DNA from: a virus
Reading direction: 5' to 3' (one strand)
Length of the DNA stretch: 46,329 nucleotides
IMG/VR virus record: IMGVR_UViG_3300025141_000182
Coordinates: 1-46,329 of that record
Shown here: one piece after another, positions 14,953 through 20,493 of the stretch
How the letters are laid out: each line of letters begins with the position of its first letter
Position numbering within the stretch: position 1 is the first letter of the stretch
The notes under the pieces: model-generated
Databases searched by the model: none
Told to the model about the DNA's origin: nothing
The model's input: only the letters and a program-made list of their open reading frames with translations
Program-made: the position numbers and the translations under genes

Positions 14953-15109
14953 CGCGTTCCTCCTCTTCCTCATTAAAGCTCGCCACCCACTCCTCAATTT
15001 CCTCTACCGGCCACTTCATGATGTCACCAACAACCCAGCTAAACAGGTCACTAAGGTCCATGACTCCTGACACGGTGTCTTCCACCATCTCCTTAAGTGG
15101 CTTTGTCAT
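14942..15109 (-). CDS. Small acidic protein
   Basis: This short gene encodes 55 residues from the ATG at 15109 and overlaps the methyltransferase start by 11 nt. The product is very acidic (NEEEEERDDD at the end) with amphipathic helices containing FSWVV and KWPVEEIEEWV. Small acidic phage proteins are often DNA mimics or enzyme inhibitors, which is a guess here. The tight coupling suggests a link to the methyltransferase. Confidence 0.55.
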   Translation of the reverse strand: MTKPLKEMVEDTVSGVMDLSDLFSWVVGDIMKWPVEEIEEWVASFNEEEEERDDD

Positions 15110-15111
15110 CG

Positions 15112-15426
15112 TCACTCTCCTAACCAGAAGTTAAACCACTTGCGTGTTCCTCTTGGGAAATTCCAACCTATCTTTTTTAGCTGATAATTTTCCAGGTCCT
15201 GGTCACATGTTGGGCACCTGTGGAACCTCCCGTGCGCCTTATCTACGTCATCCCTGATGCTATTCATGACCCCGCCACAGCTAGACGTGTGGCTGCCGCG
15301 ATAAACGGTTACCCAGCCCATCTCCCTGTGGTTGTATTGAAGGTGTGTGGCCCCAGAGATTGTCCATCTCTTAGGCTCCCACGGCCTACTCATGTACTCC
15401 TTCTCTATTTCTTTGTAATAACTCAT
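15112..15426 (-). CDS. Unknown early protein with one CxxC
   Basis: The 104-residue product is basic and aromatic-rich. It has a single CPTCDQDL motif near residue 77, a nearby SSCGG, and His residues (HGRFHRC) that could complete a zinc site. The C-terminus is Trp/Phe-rich (KWFNFWLGE). I do not recognise the family. It starts with the exact early TIR (AGGAAACGCG-ATG at 15426). Confidence 0.6.
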   Translation of the reverse strand: MSYYKEIEKEYMSRPWEPKRWTISGATHLQYNHREMGWVTVYRGSHTSSCGGVMNSIRDDVDKAHGRFHRCPTCDQDLENYQLKKIGWNFPRGTRKWFNFWLGE

Positions 15427-15448
15427 CGCGTTTCCTCTTTCTTTCCAG

Positions 15449-15835
15449 TTACTCTTCTCTCAATCGCAGCGACTCTGCTTCATGCATTCCGCTGTAATCA
15501 ACCTCGAACCTGTTCTCCACCATATCGAGCGTAACCCTGGTGAATGCGTCCCACCACATGTGCTTGCCCAGACAGTACTCAACAATGTCATCGACATACT
15601 CTTGGGTTTTCTTGCCGAGCCGGTGCTCCTCGACGGATGCGTCGTCGTCGTCGTAACTGGTAAGGCAATCACCTATCAGGTCATTGATCATGCCATCCTC
15701 GTGCAGCATGTCGGCAAGATGCTCACACCTATGCCGGTTTACGAACCAGCGGTACTCGGCAACCACCTCATTGTCATCACCATCGAACTCATCCAGGCGC
15801 TTGCGCCAGTTCTTCATCGCTCTCTCTTTACTCAT
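15449..15835 (-). CDS. Unknown acidic early protein
   Basis: The 128-residue product carries an Asp run (TSYDDDDASVEEH) and aromatic helices (YCLGKHMWWDAFTRVTLDMV). Two starts are plausible: ATG 15835 (GGAG with a 7-nt spacer, overlapping the upstream stop by 8 nt) or ATG 15817, which carries the GCGATG form of the early TIR. There is no known domain. A DNA mimic or inhibitor is possible from the charge alone. Confidence 0.6.
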   Translation of the reverse strand: MSKERAMKNWRKRLDEFDGDDNEVVAEYRWFVNRHRCEHLADMLHEDGMINDLIGDCLTSYDDDDASVEEHRLGKKTQEYVDDIVEYCLGKHMWWDAFTRVTLDMVENRFEVDYSGMHEAESLRLREE

Positions 15836-16025
15836 CCGTCATCTCCTCTGCCCTTACGTATGAAAGGTGTTCATAGTGGTCATACACTTTGACGATCGCC
15901 TTCTTCGGCGACTCAGCCTCAACAAGCATCGAGCCACCACCCTGTGTTGGTGGTAAGATTCTGCCAATTGAGTTCACAGGGCGACCACCCCGCCATGTCA
16001 CTAGGTACTTTTTCTTTTCTGTCAT
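15828..16025 (-). CDS. Unknown small early protein
   Basis: The 65-residue product has beta strands at the start (KKYLVTWRGG) and the end (AIVKVYDHYEHLSYVRAEE) around a Gly/Pro loop (ILPPTQGGGS). Its pattern resembles small phage proteins of a ferredoxin-like shape, but no family is assigned. It overlaps the upstream gene by 4 nt (ATGA at 16022-16025). Confidence 0.6.
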   Translation of the reverse strand: MTEKKKYLVTWRGGRPVNSIGRILPPTQGGGSMLVEAESPKKAIVKVYDHYEHLSYVRAEEMTDE

Positions 16026-16786
16026 CTTACAATCCTTAATCTCTCGGACAGCTTACGCTTGCCACCACCATGCCCAGGGAACCCGATAGAGTATCCCCTA
16101 TCTTTCCTGGCACAGAGTGGCTTGCCACTGCCGCATGTTACGCACTGTGTTGGTCCGTAGGTGGCCGGACAGGTGACGACCCGGTTACCCTCAGGGGTCC
16201 TAGTCACACCCTTGCCTGCATCCATGGGCAGAGTGACCGTGGTGTCGAAACCACGCGCCATAGCCCTGTCTACTTCTTCCAGGCTGTCACAACTCACGTT
16301 GATGGTACCTTCAGAGGCCTTGAGAGCCTGTCTAAGGACCTTCTTGTTGTGTACCCTTGCCTTGGGGTCACCCCGGTCTACCACGCCTGCTATGGGCTTA
16401 TGGGTGTAGACGATGGCAACCTTGCCTGCAGCGATGTTTGCTTTCACAAACTGCCACAACTGATCACCATCAATCCAATCCCCACGGCCCCACAGGTCAC
16501 CACCTTCATTAAGTCTCCAGATGTCACTGAAGCTCTTAATAAGGTCAAACAATCGACCCGAGCCCACCCACTTGTACTGGCCTCTATCGTGACGGGTACG
16601 GTGAATGTTGCCATTCCCGTGCATGTCATAACAGCTGCCCTCTACAAGCAATGGGCACGAATCTGGACACGTTCGCGTATCAGTACGAACGATTGTCATC
16701 CTGCCAGTTTTCTTGTTACTGCTAACAAGGGTGATATGATGGCGCGTCCGAGCGATATGCATCGGTGCTTCACTGTATGTATTCAT
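16022..16786 (-). CDS. Cys-rich phage protein of the 'CPxxCPL' type (DUF7227-like)
   Basis: The 254-residue product has an N-terminal cluster TCPDSCPL...SCY (Cys40, Cys44, Cys52), a long alpha/beta middle (KVAIVYTHKP, TINVSCDSLEEVDRAMARGFDTTVTLP) and a C-terminal cluster (TCPATYGPTQCVTCGSGKPLC). I recall phage proteins with the same CPxxCPL...GCY start annotated as DUF7227. They look like metal or Fe-S binders with a TIM-barrel-like body, and their biochemical role is unknown. It starts with the early TIR (GGAGACGCG) at 16786. Confidence 0.6.
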   Translation of the reverse strand: MNTYSEAPMHIARTRHHITLVSSNKKTGRMTIVRTDTRTCPDSCPLLVEGSCYDMHGNGNIHRTRHDRGQYKWVGSGRLFDLIKSFSDIWRLNEGGDLWGRGDWIDGDQLWQFVKANIAAGKVAIVYTHKPIAGVVDRGDPKARVHNKKVLRQALKASEGTINVSCDSLEEVDRAMARGFDTTVTLPMDAGKGVTRTPEGNRVVTCPATYGPTQCVTCGSGKPLCARKDRGYSIGFPGHGGGKRKLSERLRIVR

Positions 16787-17055
16787 CGCGTCTCCTCTTT
16801 GTCTGGGTCGGCTTCATAAAGCCCAATAGGGCCAGCCTTAAGCAGGGCTCGCTTGAGTCCTGGCATTGTCCAGATCTCACGGCCTGCTTGGAACAGGTGC
16901 GTTACTTCGAGCCCGTCAATATCCACGCCGGAACGTATCAACTTAGGGTTAGCCACCCTATAGACGTATCTTGTCCCCTTGGCAGCGTACCAATCACCTG
17001 CCACGAGAATCTGGATGAACCTTCGAGGCTCACCCGTGCATACTTTAATTACCAT
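16783..17055 (-). CDS. Unknown early protein
   Basis: The 90-residue product is mostly beta (MVIKVCTGEPRRFIQILVAGDWYAAK...RYVYRVANP) with a basic helix (MPGLKRALLKAG) near the end. No family is recognised. It starts with GAGAAACGCG-ATG and overlaps the DUF7227-like gene by 4 nt. The promoter candidate at 17081-17109 would make it the first gene of its transcript. Confidence 0.6.
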   Translation of the reverse strand: MVIKVCTGEPRRFIQILVAGDWYAAKGTRYVYRVANPKLIRSGVDIDGLEVTHLFQAGREIWTMPGLKRALLKAGPIGLYEADPDKEETR

Positions 17056-17080
17056 CGCGTTTCTCTCCTGCTAGGCTCAC

Positions 17081-17109
17081 AAATAGCTCACTATTGTGCG
17101 ACCTGTCAA
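17081..17109 (-). promoter_or_regulatory. Candidate sigma70-type early promoter
   Basis: On the leftward strand a perfect TTGACA (17104-17109) is followed after 17 nt by CTATTT, or after 18 nt by TATTTG, a weak -10. It lies just downstream of the hairpin at 17157-17172 and upstream of the start at 17055. This repeats the hairpin-then-promoter order seen at 27044-27126. Confidence 0.4.
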
Positions 17110-17156
17110 CTAATACCTGCAAGGCACACCAAAAACTTGATGTGACTTGAAAGTAT

Positions 17157-17172
17157 GGGGACCGGAGTCCCC
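17157..17172 (-). terminator. UNCG-tetraloop hairpin after a small membrane gene
   Basis: The leftward transcript folds into GGGGAC-UCCG-GUCCCC: a 6-bp perfect stem closed by a C(UCCG)G tetraloop. The UNCG loop exists only in the leftward RNA, which points to use in that direction. A weak U-rich tail (AUACUUUC) follows, so it may be a partial terminator or an RNA-stabilising element. Confidence 0.5.
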
Positions 17173-17177
17173 AGGGG

Positions 17178-17330
17178 TTAAGGGCTGAATGCCACCATGA
17201 TGAACCACAACTGGGTCACCAGGATGCAGAACATCACGGTAGCTGCTAGGTCTTCAAAGAAAGTCTTACGGGCTGACCGGGCCCGTGACTTGTTGAGCCT
17301 AACAAGGTTAACTGGCTTGCCTACCCGCAT
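17178..17330 (-). CDS. Small single-span membrane protein
   Basis: This gene encodes 50 residues. It starts at 17330 after AAAGGTG with a 5-nt spacer, just past the stop of the upstream gene (17332). The N-terminus is strongly basic (RLNKSRARSARK), and one hydrophobic span follows (about 29-48, AATVMFCILVTQLWFIMVAF). By the positive-inside rule the N-terminus stays in the cytoplasm. It is followed by the hairpin at 17157. The function is unknown. Confidence 0.6.
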   Translation of the reverse strand: MRVGKPVNLVRLNKSRARSARKTFFEDLAATVMFCILVTQLWFIMVAFSP

Positions 17331-17331
17331 G

Positions 17332-17526
17332 TCACACCTTTACCGGCGTAACGCTGCGCTGTTTCTTGTACCGGATGTACACGGTCTTCAGCCCTGCCTC
17401 CTTGGCACCACTCTTATTGATGTAGCGCCCTGATGGCTGAGCAATAAAGTCCAGGTTTGCATCCCAATCAGCCTGTACAGCTTTCTTGCTTTTGTAATCA
17501 CGTCCATAAGCTGGAATTAATTGCAT
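17332..17526 (-). CDS. Unknown small basic protein
   Basis: The product has 64 residues from the ATG at 17526, preceded by AAAGGAAATGCG, a near match to the early TIR. It is basic, with a central FIAQPSGRYINKSGAK loop and a YIRYKK strand. It looks like a compact nucleic-acid-binding fold, but no family is known. The frame is open to 17559 without a better start. Confidence 0.6.
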   Translation of the reverse strand: MQLIPAYGRDYKSKKAVQADWDANLDFIAQPSGRYINKSGAKEAGLKTVYIRYKKQRSVTPVKV

Positions 17527-17590
17527 CGCATTTCCTTTCATAAGTGTTCTCATATCCATGGGTCACACCATCGTGATGATGTAGCCCAGG

Positions 17591-17615
17591 GAGATGGGGG
17601 CCGAAGCCCCGTCTC
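17591..17615 (-). terminator. UUCG-tetraloop hairpin between early genes
   Basis: In the leftward RNA a C(UUCG)G tetraloop closes a GGGGC/GCCCC stem, extended by GAGAC/GAGAU-type pairs with one bulge. It lies 2 nt beyond the stop of the coiled-coil gene (17617) and is the second UNCG hairpin in this operon. No U-tract follows, so mRNA processing or 3' protection is as likely as termination. Confidence 0.5.
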
Positions 17616-17616
17616 T

Positions 17617-17853
17617 CTATCCAAAATTCTCTTCGATATCCTTGATGAAGTCATGCGTCTCAAGGCTTTGCTTGCGCTTGGCAAGCTCTGCCCTTGCTGC
17701 TTTTAGATTCTTTTTCTCATCATTCAAGCAGCTCTCAAGCCAATGCCTTGAATCCGAGCCCCTTGCCAGTCGCGCTTCCAGATACCCTATCTCATCTATC
17801 AGGGTGTAAATTTTCCCCTCAAGCATGCCTGTTGGCATATCTGCATATTTCAT
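17617..17853 (-). CDS. Small coiled-coil protein
   Basis: The product has 78 residues from the ATG at 17853, which overlaps the stop of the preceding small gene as ATGA. An upstream ATG at 17883 (88 residues, AAGG nearby) is an alternative. Most of the chain is a charged coiled coil (KIYTLIDEIGYLEARLARG; CLNDEKKNLKAARAELAKRKQS). It is probably a small oligomeric adaptor; no family is recognised. Confidence 0.6.
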   Translation of the reverse strand: MKYADMPTGMLEGKIYTLIDEIGYLEARLARGSDSRHWLESCLNDEKKNLKAARAELAKRKQSLETHDFIKDIEENFG

Positions 17854-17981
17854 GACCACAACCCCGCCAGGAATAGACTCCATAAGCTTGCCTTATAGGT
17901 TCGCATATGGCGTTGCATGGCCCAACTAATCCCAGTGTTTTGCCGGGAGATGGCTGCAGTCAATTTTGTTCTACTTGTCAT
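17850..17981 (-). CDS. Possible 43-residue peptide gene
   Basis: A short frame starts at 17981 after AGAACGCGAC, a variant of the early TIR. It encodes a basic N-terminal half (SRTKLTAAISRQ) and a hydrophobic end (SLWSLFLAGLWS), and its stop forms ATGA with the next gene. The TIR and the coupling argue that it is translated. It is short, and its frame competes with the longer form of the downstream gene. Confidence 0.4.
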   Translation of the reverse strand: MTSRTKLTAAISRQNTGISWAMQRHMRTYKASLWSLFLAGLWS

Positions 17982-18003
17982 GTCGCGTTCTCACTTTCTT
18001 GGA

Positions 18004-18064
18004 CTGTATTGTCCATACAGGGCCCCTGTAAGAGGCGCTCTATGGGCAAGGGTACATAGTACCC
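18004..18064 (-). terminator. Two perfect hairpins after the first early gene
   Basis: GGGTAC-ATA-GTACCC (18050-18064) lies just past the stop of the first early gene (18072). CTGTAT-TGTCC-ATACAG (18004-18020) follows 30 nt later. The first contains GTACATAGTAC, close to the GTAC(A/C)TATGTAC palindromes at 19390-19425, so either may be a protein-binding site rather than a terminator. No U-tract follows. Confidence 0.4.
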
Positions 18065-18071
18065 AGGTCCA

Positions 18072-18443
18072 TTATACCAAGCGCTTGAACTTGCTCTGAT
18101 AGCCAGCTTGCCAATAAGCACGCTCGTTTCTATCGTCACGTTTTGCGCTTGTGACTTTACGCACGGGTTGAGGTTTATCCTCTGGGCGCTCGTCGCGCAT
18201 CACCTTACTGGCGGTCATGACTCTAGTTTGACCTTCAGGGGTTCGCACTTTAAATTTCCACTTGTTGCGCCTAGGTTTACGAGCTTCAACATATTCGCCG
18301 TTGTCGCTCCCAGATACAGCTTCAGACTCTCTGCAATACGTCCAATGCGGAGCACTACCAAAGCCATGGAAATTACCAGCCCGTTCTATCGCAAGTGTTT
18401 TATTGCGATAAGACCGTGGTAAGTCGCGTTTCTTAATATCCAT
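18072..18443 (-). CDS. First leftward early gene, unknown basic protein
   Basis: The product has 123 residues from the ATG at 18443 (AGAAAGTGAACGC upstream, related to the early TIR). A longer version from a TTG at 18551 is possible but lacks a ribosome site. It is very basic, with a WKFKVRTPEGQTRVM strand pair followed by KVTSAKRDDRNERAYW, so it probably binds nucleic acid. Being first behind the leader at 18605-18699, it is a candidate antiterminator or early regulator, which is inference only. Confidence 0.6.
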   Translation of the reverse strand: MDIKKRDLPRSYRNKTLAIERAGNFHGFGSAPHWTYCRESEAVSGSDNGEYVEARKPRRNKWKFKVRTPEGQTRVMTASKVMRDERPEDKPQPVRKVTSAKRDDRNERAYWQAGYQSKFKRLV

Positions 18444-18460
18444 AATAGCGTTCACTTTCT

Positions 18461-18480
18461 GGATAGCTTTCCCACTATCC
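18461..18480 (-). other. GGATAG/CTATCC hairpin before the first early gene
   Basis: GGATAG (18461-18466) and CTATCC (18475-18480) form a perfect 6-bp stem with an 8-nt loop, 18 nt before the ATG at 18443. The same stem sequence forms the hairpin at 18651-18664. A repeated stem in one leader suggests a common protein or RNA-processing target. Confidence 0.4.
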
Positions 18481-18604
18481 GTGCATAACTCGAACAAACC
18501 AAGGAAGACTGCAGACATACCCTGTACGTTAGACTGTCCAAACTTCCACAAAGTGGCGGCGTTACTGCTAGGACTGGCAGACTATAAAAATAATCTCCAT
18601 GGCC

Positions 18605-18699
18605 GGTCGCATCCGACCCAGCGCCCACAGCGTTCACTTGGTTGCTCAAGCTATCCAAGGATAGAGAGAACACGCATCATATTCAGTTTTCAAAGAACA
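18605..18699 (-). promoter_or_regulatory. boxA-like element followed by hairpins (nut-like leader)
   Basis: Read leftward, TGTTCTTTGAAAA (complement of 18687-18699) closely fits the boxA consensus bound by NusB/S10 in rRNA and lambda nut leaders. About 22 nt later comes CTATC-CTTG-GATAG (18651-18664), then GGTCG-GATG-CGACC (18605-18618), both small perfect stems in boxB-like positions. This suggests processive antitermination of the long early operon. A good promoter upstream was not identified: TTGACA at 18707-18712 lacks a -10 at normal spacing. Confidence 0.45.
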
Positions 18700-19089
18700 G
18701 ACGTTTGTCAATCAACGCGCCTATAAGTGGGCTGGTTTGACTGACTGCGCCGTCACGTAACTATACATTGCAGGCTGTGTGCCAAGTGTCAGACATAAAG
18801 CCCACATAATAGATAAATGATTGATATCATTGGAGTTTTGTCAGGATAGCGGTCTATTCAATATATTGGCACGCTTGCATGATGCGTGCAAATCACGACA
18901 CTCATGTCATACTGAACAAATGTATTTGAGTGATTACAGGTACTTAGGGCATGACATTTTTGTCACAGTGTCAACGTTTGGCGACTCGGTTGATATTGCT
19001 AGAGTTTTACCGGTACATTCAGTGTATTTGAGATATCATGCCAGTTTTAGGGGTCATGTGTTGGCATAAGTCATGCATATCATTGAATA

Positions 19090-19284
19090 TATTGAGTGTA
19101 TTGGTGTGAGTATAATCTACTTAGTGTAATATAGTCAGTGTATCATAAGGCCACGAATGGGCATTAAGCAGGTACATTCAGTACATTACATTCAATAGAG
19201 TACATTGGGTAGAATACATTCAGTGTAATGCATTGGGTATATTACATGCAGAATAATACAGTCACTATAATACATTAAGTATAA
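19090..19284. repeat. Iteron-like array with 14-bp period
   Basis: Eight contiguous 14-bp units run from 19173 to 19284, six of them starting exactly TACA (19173, 19187, 19201, 19215, 19257, 19271) and the best form being TACATTCAGTGTAA. Four more units in 14-bp register (19090, 19104, 19118, 19132) carry the GAGTGTAT/AGTGTAAT half. A 27-nt break separates the two blocks. The units are imperfect palindromes (TACA...TGTA). The array could be an origin, a repressor operator set or a packaging recognition site. Confidence 0.75.
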
Positions 19285-19389
19285 CGCCCAGGCGGGCCAG
19301 GGGGGACGGGGGTACCTAAAGGGACGGCCCGGGCTGGGTCCCATCTAGGCAAATAACACTGTCTTGAACACGATTCTGTTTGAAACTTA

Positions 19390-19425
19390 GTACATATGTA
19401 CAGTTGTGAGGGAGTACCTATGTAC
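19390..19425. promoter_or_regulatory. Pair of palindromic operator-like sites
   Basis: GTACATATGTAC (19390-19401) is a perfect 12-bp palindrome, and GTACCTATGTAC (19414-19425) differs from it at one base. Their starts are 24 bp apart. They lie about 150 bp before the first late gene. RHH or HTH proteins encoded at 10024 and 11759 are possible ligands, which is inference. Confidence 0.45.
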
Positions 19426-19570
19426 CTATAGGAGCTTTGGGGTAGCTGTCAAATCTAATTCATAAGCCCTTGATATTGTTATAGTTCCCTGTTGTACTCT
19501 TGTAGAGCTACTGGCTGTTTCTTGCAGAGTAGCAGTGGTACTGAACATCTGTTGTGTAAGGGGATAAGAC

Positions 19571-19957
19571 ATGGAAGAGGTAGATCTGGGCAAGTGGAAA
19601 GAATGGCCTGAGGCGCCGGCAGAAGAAAGACCTAAGGCACTGTTTGTCTATGAGGTCGTGCCGGATATTCCTAAAGCCTGGCTTGAGCATAAGCAGGGAT
19701 GGGACATCATTGATGTACGAGTCATGCCTAATACCAGTGACGCTGACAGGGCCGAGGGAGTGAAGGCATTCCTGGAAGGGGTACGGGTTGGTTCCATAGA
19801 GCCCGGTAAAGACCAGCTGAGATATTTAGAGCTGGAGGCCCGCATATGTGGCTTGCTATCGAATAAGAGTCGTGCTGATGATATGGTGCCGACCGTAAAG
19901 GATGCCACGCTTGATAAGATGCTGGACTTCGGGAAGAAAAGAATGAGACCAGAGTAG
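19571..19957 (+). CDS. Putative small terminase subunit or late-operon leader protein
   Basis: The 128-residue product is the first gene of the rightward operon, with AAGGGGATAAGAC before the ATG. It is helical in the second half (YLELEARICGLLSNKSRADD; LDKMLDFGKKRMRPE). That arrangement and its place upstream of the large terminase suit a TerS subunit, which recognises phage DNA and forms a ring, but no helix-turn-helix is certain. Two small genes separate it from TerL. Confidence 0.5.
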   Translation: MEEVDLGKWKEWPEAPAEERPKALFVYEVVPDIPKAWLEHKQGWDIIDVRVMPNTSDADRAEGVKAFLEGVRVGSIEPGKDQLRYLELEARICGLLSNKSRADDMVPTVKDATLDKMLDFGKKRMRPE

Positions 19958-19975
19958 TGGTCGTGGGGGAAGAAG

Positions 19976-20119
19976 ATGGGGAAGAAGAAGACGCTTGCCT
20001 GCGGCAAGTGGAATGAGACGGAGTCGAATGAGTATAAGAAGGCTGCGGAAATTTATAATCCTGTGCTACAGTTTCTAAAGAAGCTCCAGGAAGAGAACAA
20101 GGAAGATACCGATGGCTGA
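19976..20119 (+). CDS. Small basic protein
   Basis: A 47-residue gene starts at 19976 after GGGGGA with a 5-nt spacer and overlaps the next start by 8 nt. The N-terminus is basic (GKKKTLACGKW), and an amphipathic helix follows (SNEYKKAAEIYNPVLQFLKK). It may be a small packaging accessory, as it lies between the TerS candidate and TerL. The function is unknown. Confidence 0.5.
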   Translation: MGKKKTLACGKWNETESNEYKKAAEIYNPVLQFLKKLQEENKEDTDG

Positions 20120-20492
20120 TTACGCTAAGATTTCTGTGAAGGGTGTGTTCTCCAAGAACTCAGACTATTCCTTCCCTAAAGCAACGTTTGCTCCCAATGC
20201 AGCTGCGCTGACACCCGATGAGTACATGCATTTCGAAGTGAACTGTGATGATAACGGCGAGACGTTTGACCTCTCTATGTTCTCCGGCGGCATTACCATG
20301 CTCATGATTAAGAACAATGACACGGCTATTAATGTTACGGCTAGAATTGATACCGCATCCACTGCGAACGTAGATGTGCTTATTCCTGCTGGCGGGGTGT
20401 TTGTTACCCCTGACTGCAAGGTATCGGAAGACCTAGTCCTTACCTCTGCCAGTGGTACACCTGAGTGTGAAATATTTATTATAGGAACCTGA
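20112..20492 (+). CDS. Beta-rich virion-type protein
   Basis: The 126-residue product is made of alternating strands (GGITMLMIKNNDTAINVTARID; NVDVLIPAGGVFVTPDC; CEIFIIGT) without charged helices, like phage head-fibre or decoration proteins. A PAGG turn followed by a strand recurs in the proteins encoded at 29555 and 29993, so it may belong to the same group of small beta-sandwich surface proteins. It is oddly placed before TerL. Confidence 0.65.
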   Translation: MADYAKISVKGVFSKNSDYSFPKATFAPNAAALTPDEYMHFEVNCDDNGETFDLSMFSGGITMLMIKNNDTAINVTARIDTASTANVDVLIPAGGVFVTPDCKVSEDLVLTSASGTPECEIFIIGT

Positions 20493-20493
20493 C

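Larger units (their letters stand above)
18700..19570. promoter_or_regulatory. Divergent control region between early and late operons
   Basis: About 870 bases hold no credible gene. They contain an inverted repeat GCACGC-N9-GCGTGC (18869-18889), AT-rich DNA, the 14-bp repeat array (19090-19284), a very GC-rich block with G and C runs (19285-19342) and two palindromes (19390-19425). A stretch before the first late gene has several poor promoter matches. It must carry the start signals for both transcription directions. Confidence 0.7.

Noticed and set aside
16070-16819. 249-residue open frame on the + strand
   Set aside because: It lies wholly antisense to the DUF7227-like gene, has no ribosome site and has shadow-type composition. 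The opposite frame has conserved Cys clusters and the early start motif.
18004-18020. CTGTAT-N5-ATACAG, considered as a LexA (SOS) box
   Set aside because: LexA boxes have CTG-N10-CAG; here the spacing is 11, and no LexA-controlled gene is evident. Kept only as a hairpin or palindrome.
18821-19069. 82-residue open frame on the + strand in the control region
   Set aside because: There is no ribosome site, the composition is unlike neighbouring products, and it runs through the inverted repeat and into the AT-rich DNA before the array.
19090-19284. 14-bp array considered as a CRISPR array
   Set aside because: Units are contiguous, short and degenerate with no spacers.
19104-19284. TATAAT-like hexamers in the array considered as tandem promoters
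   Set aside because: Hexamers such as 19111-19116 have no -35 match at 16-18 nt; they arise from the repeat unit itself.
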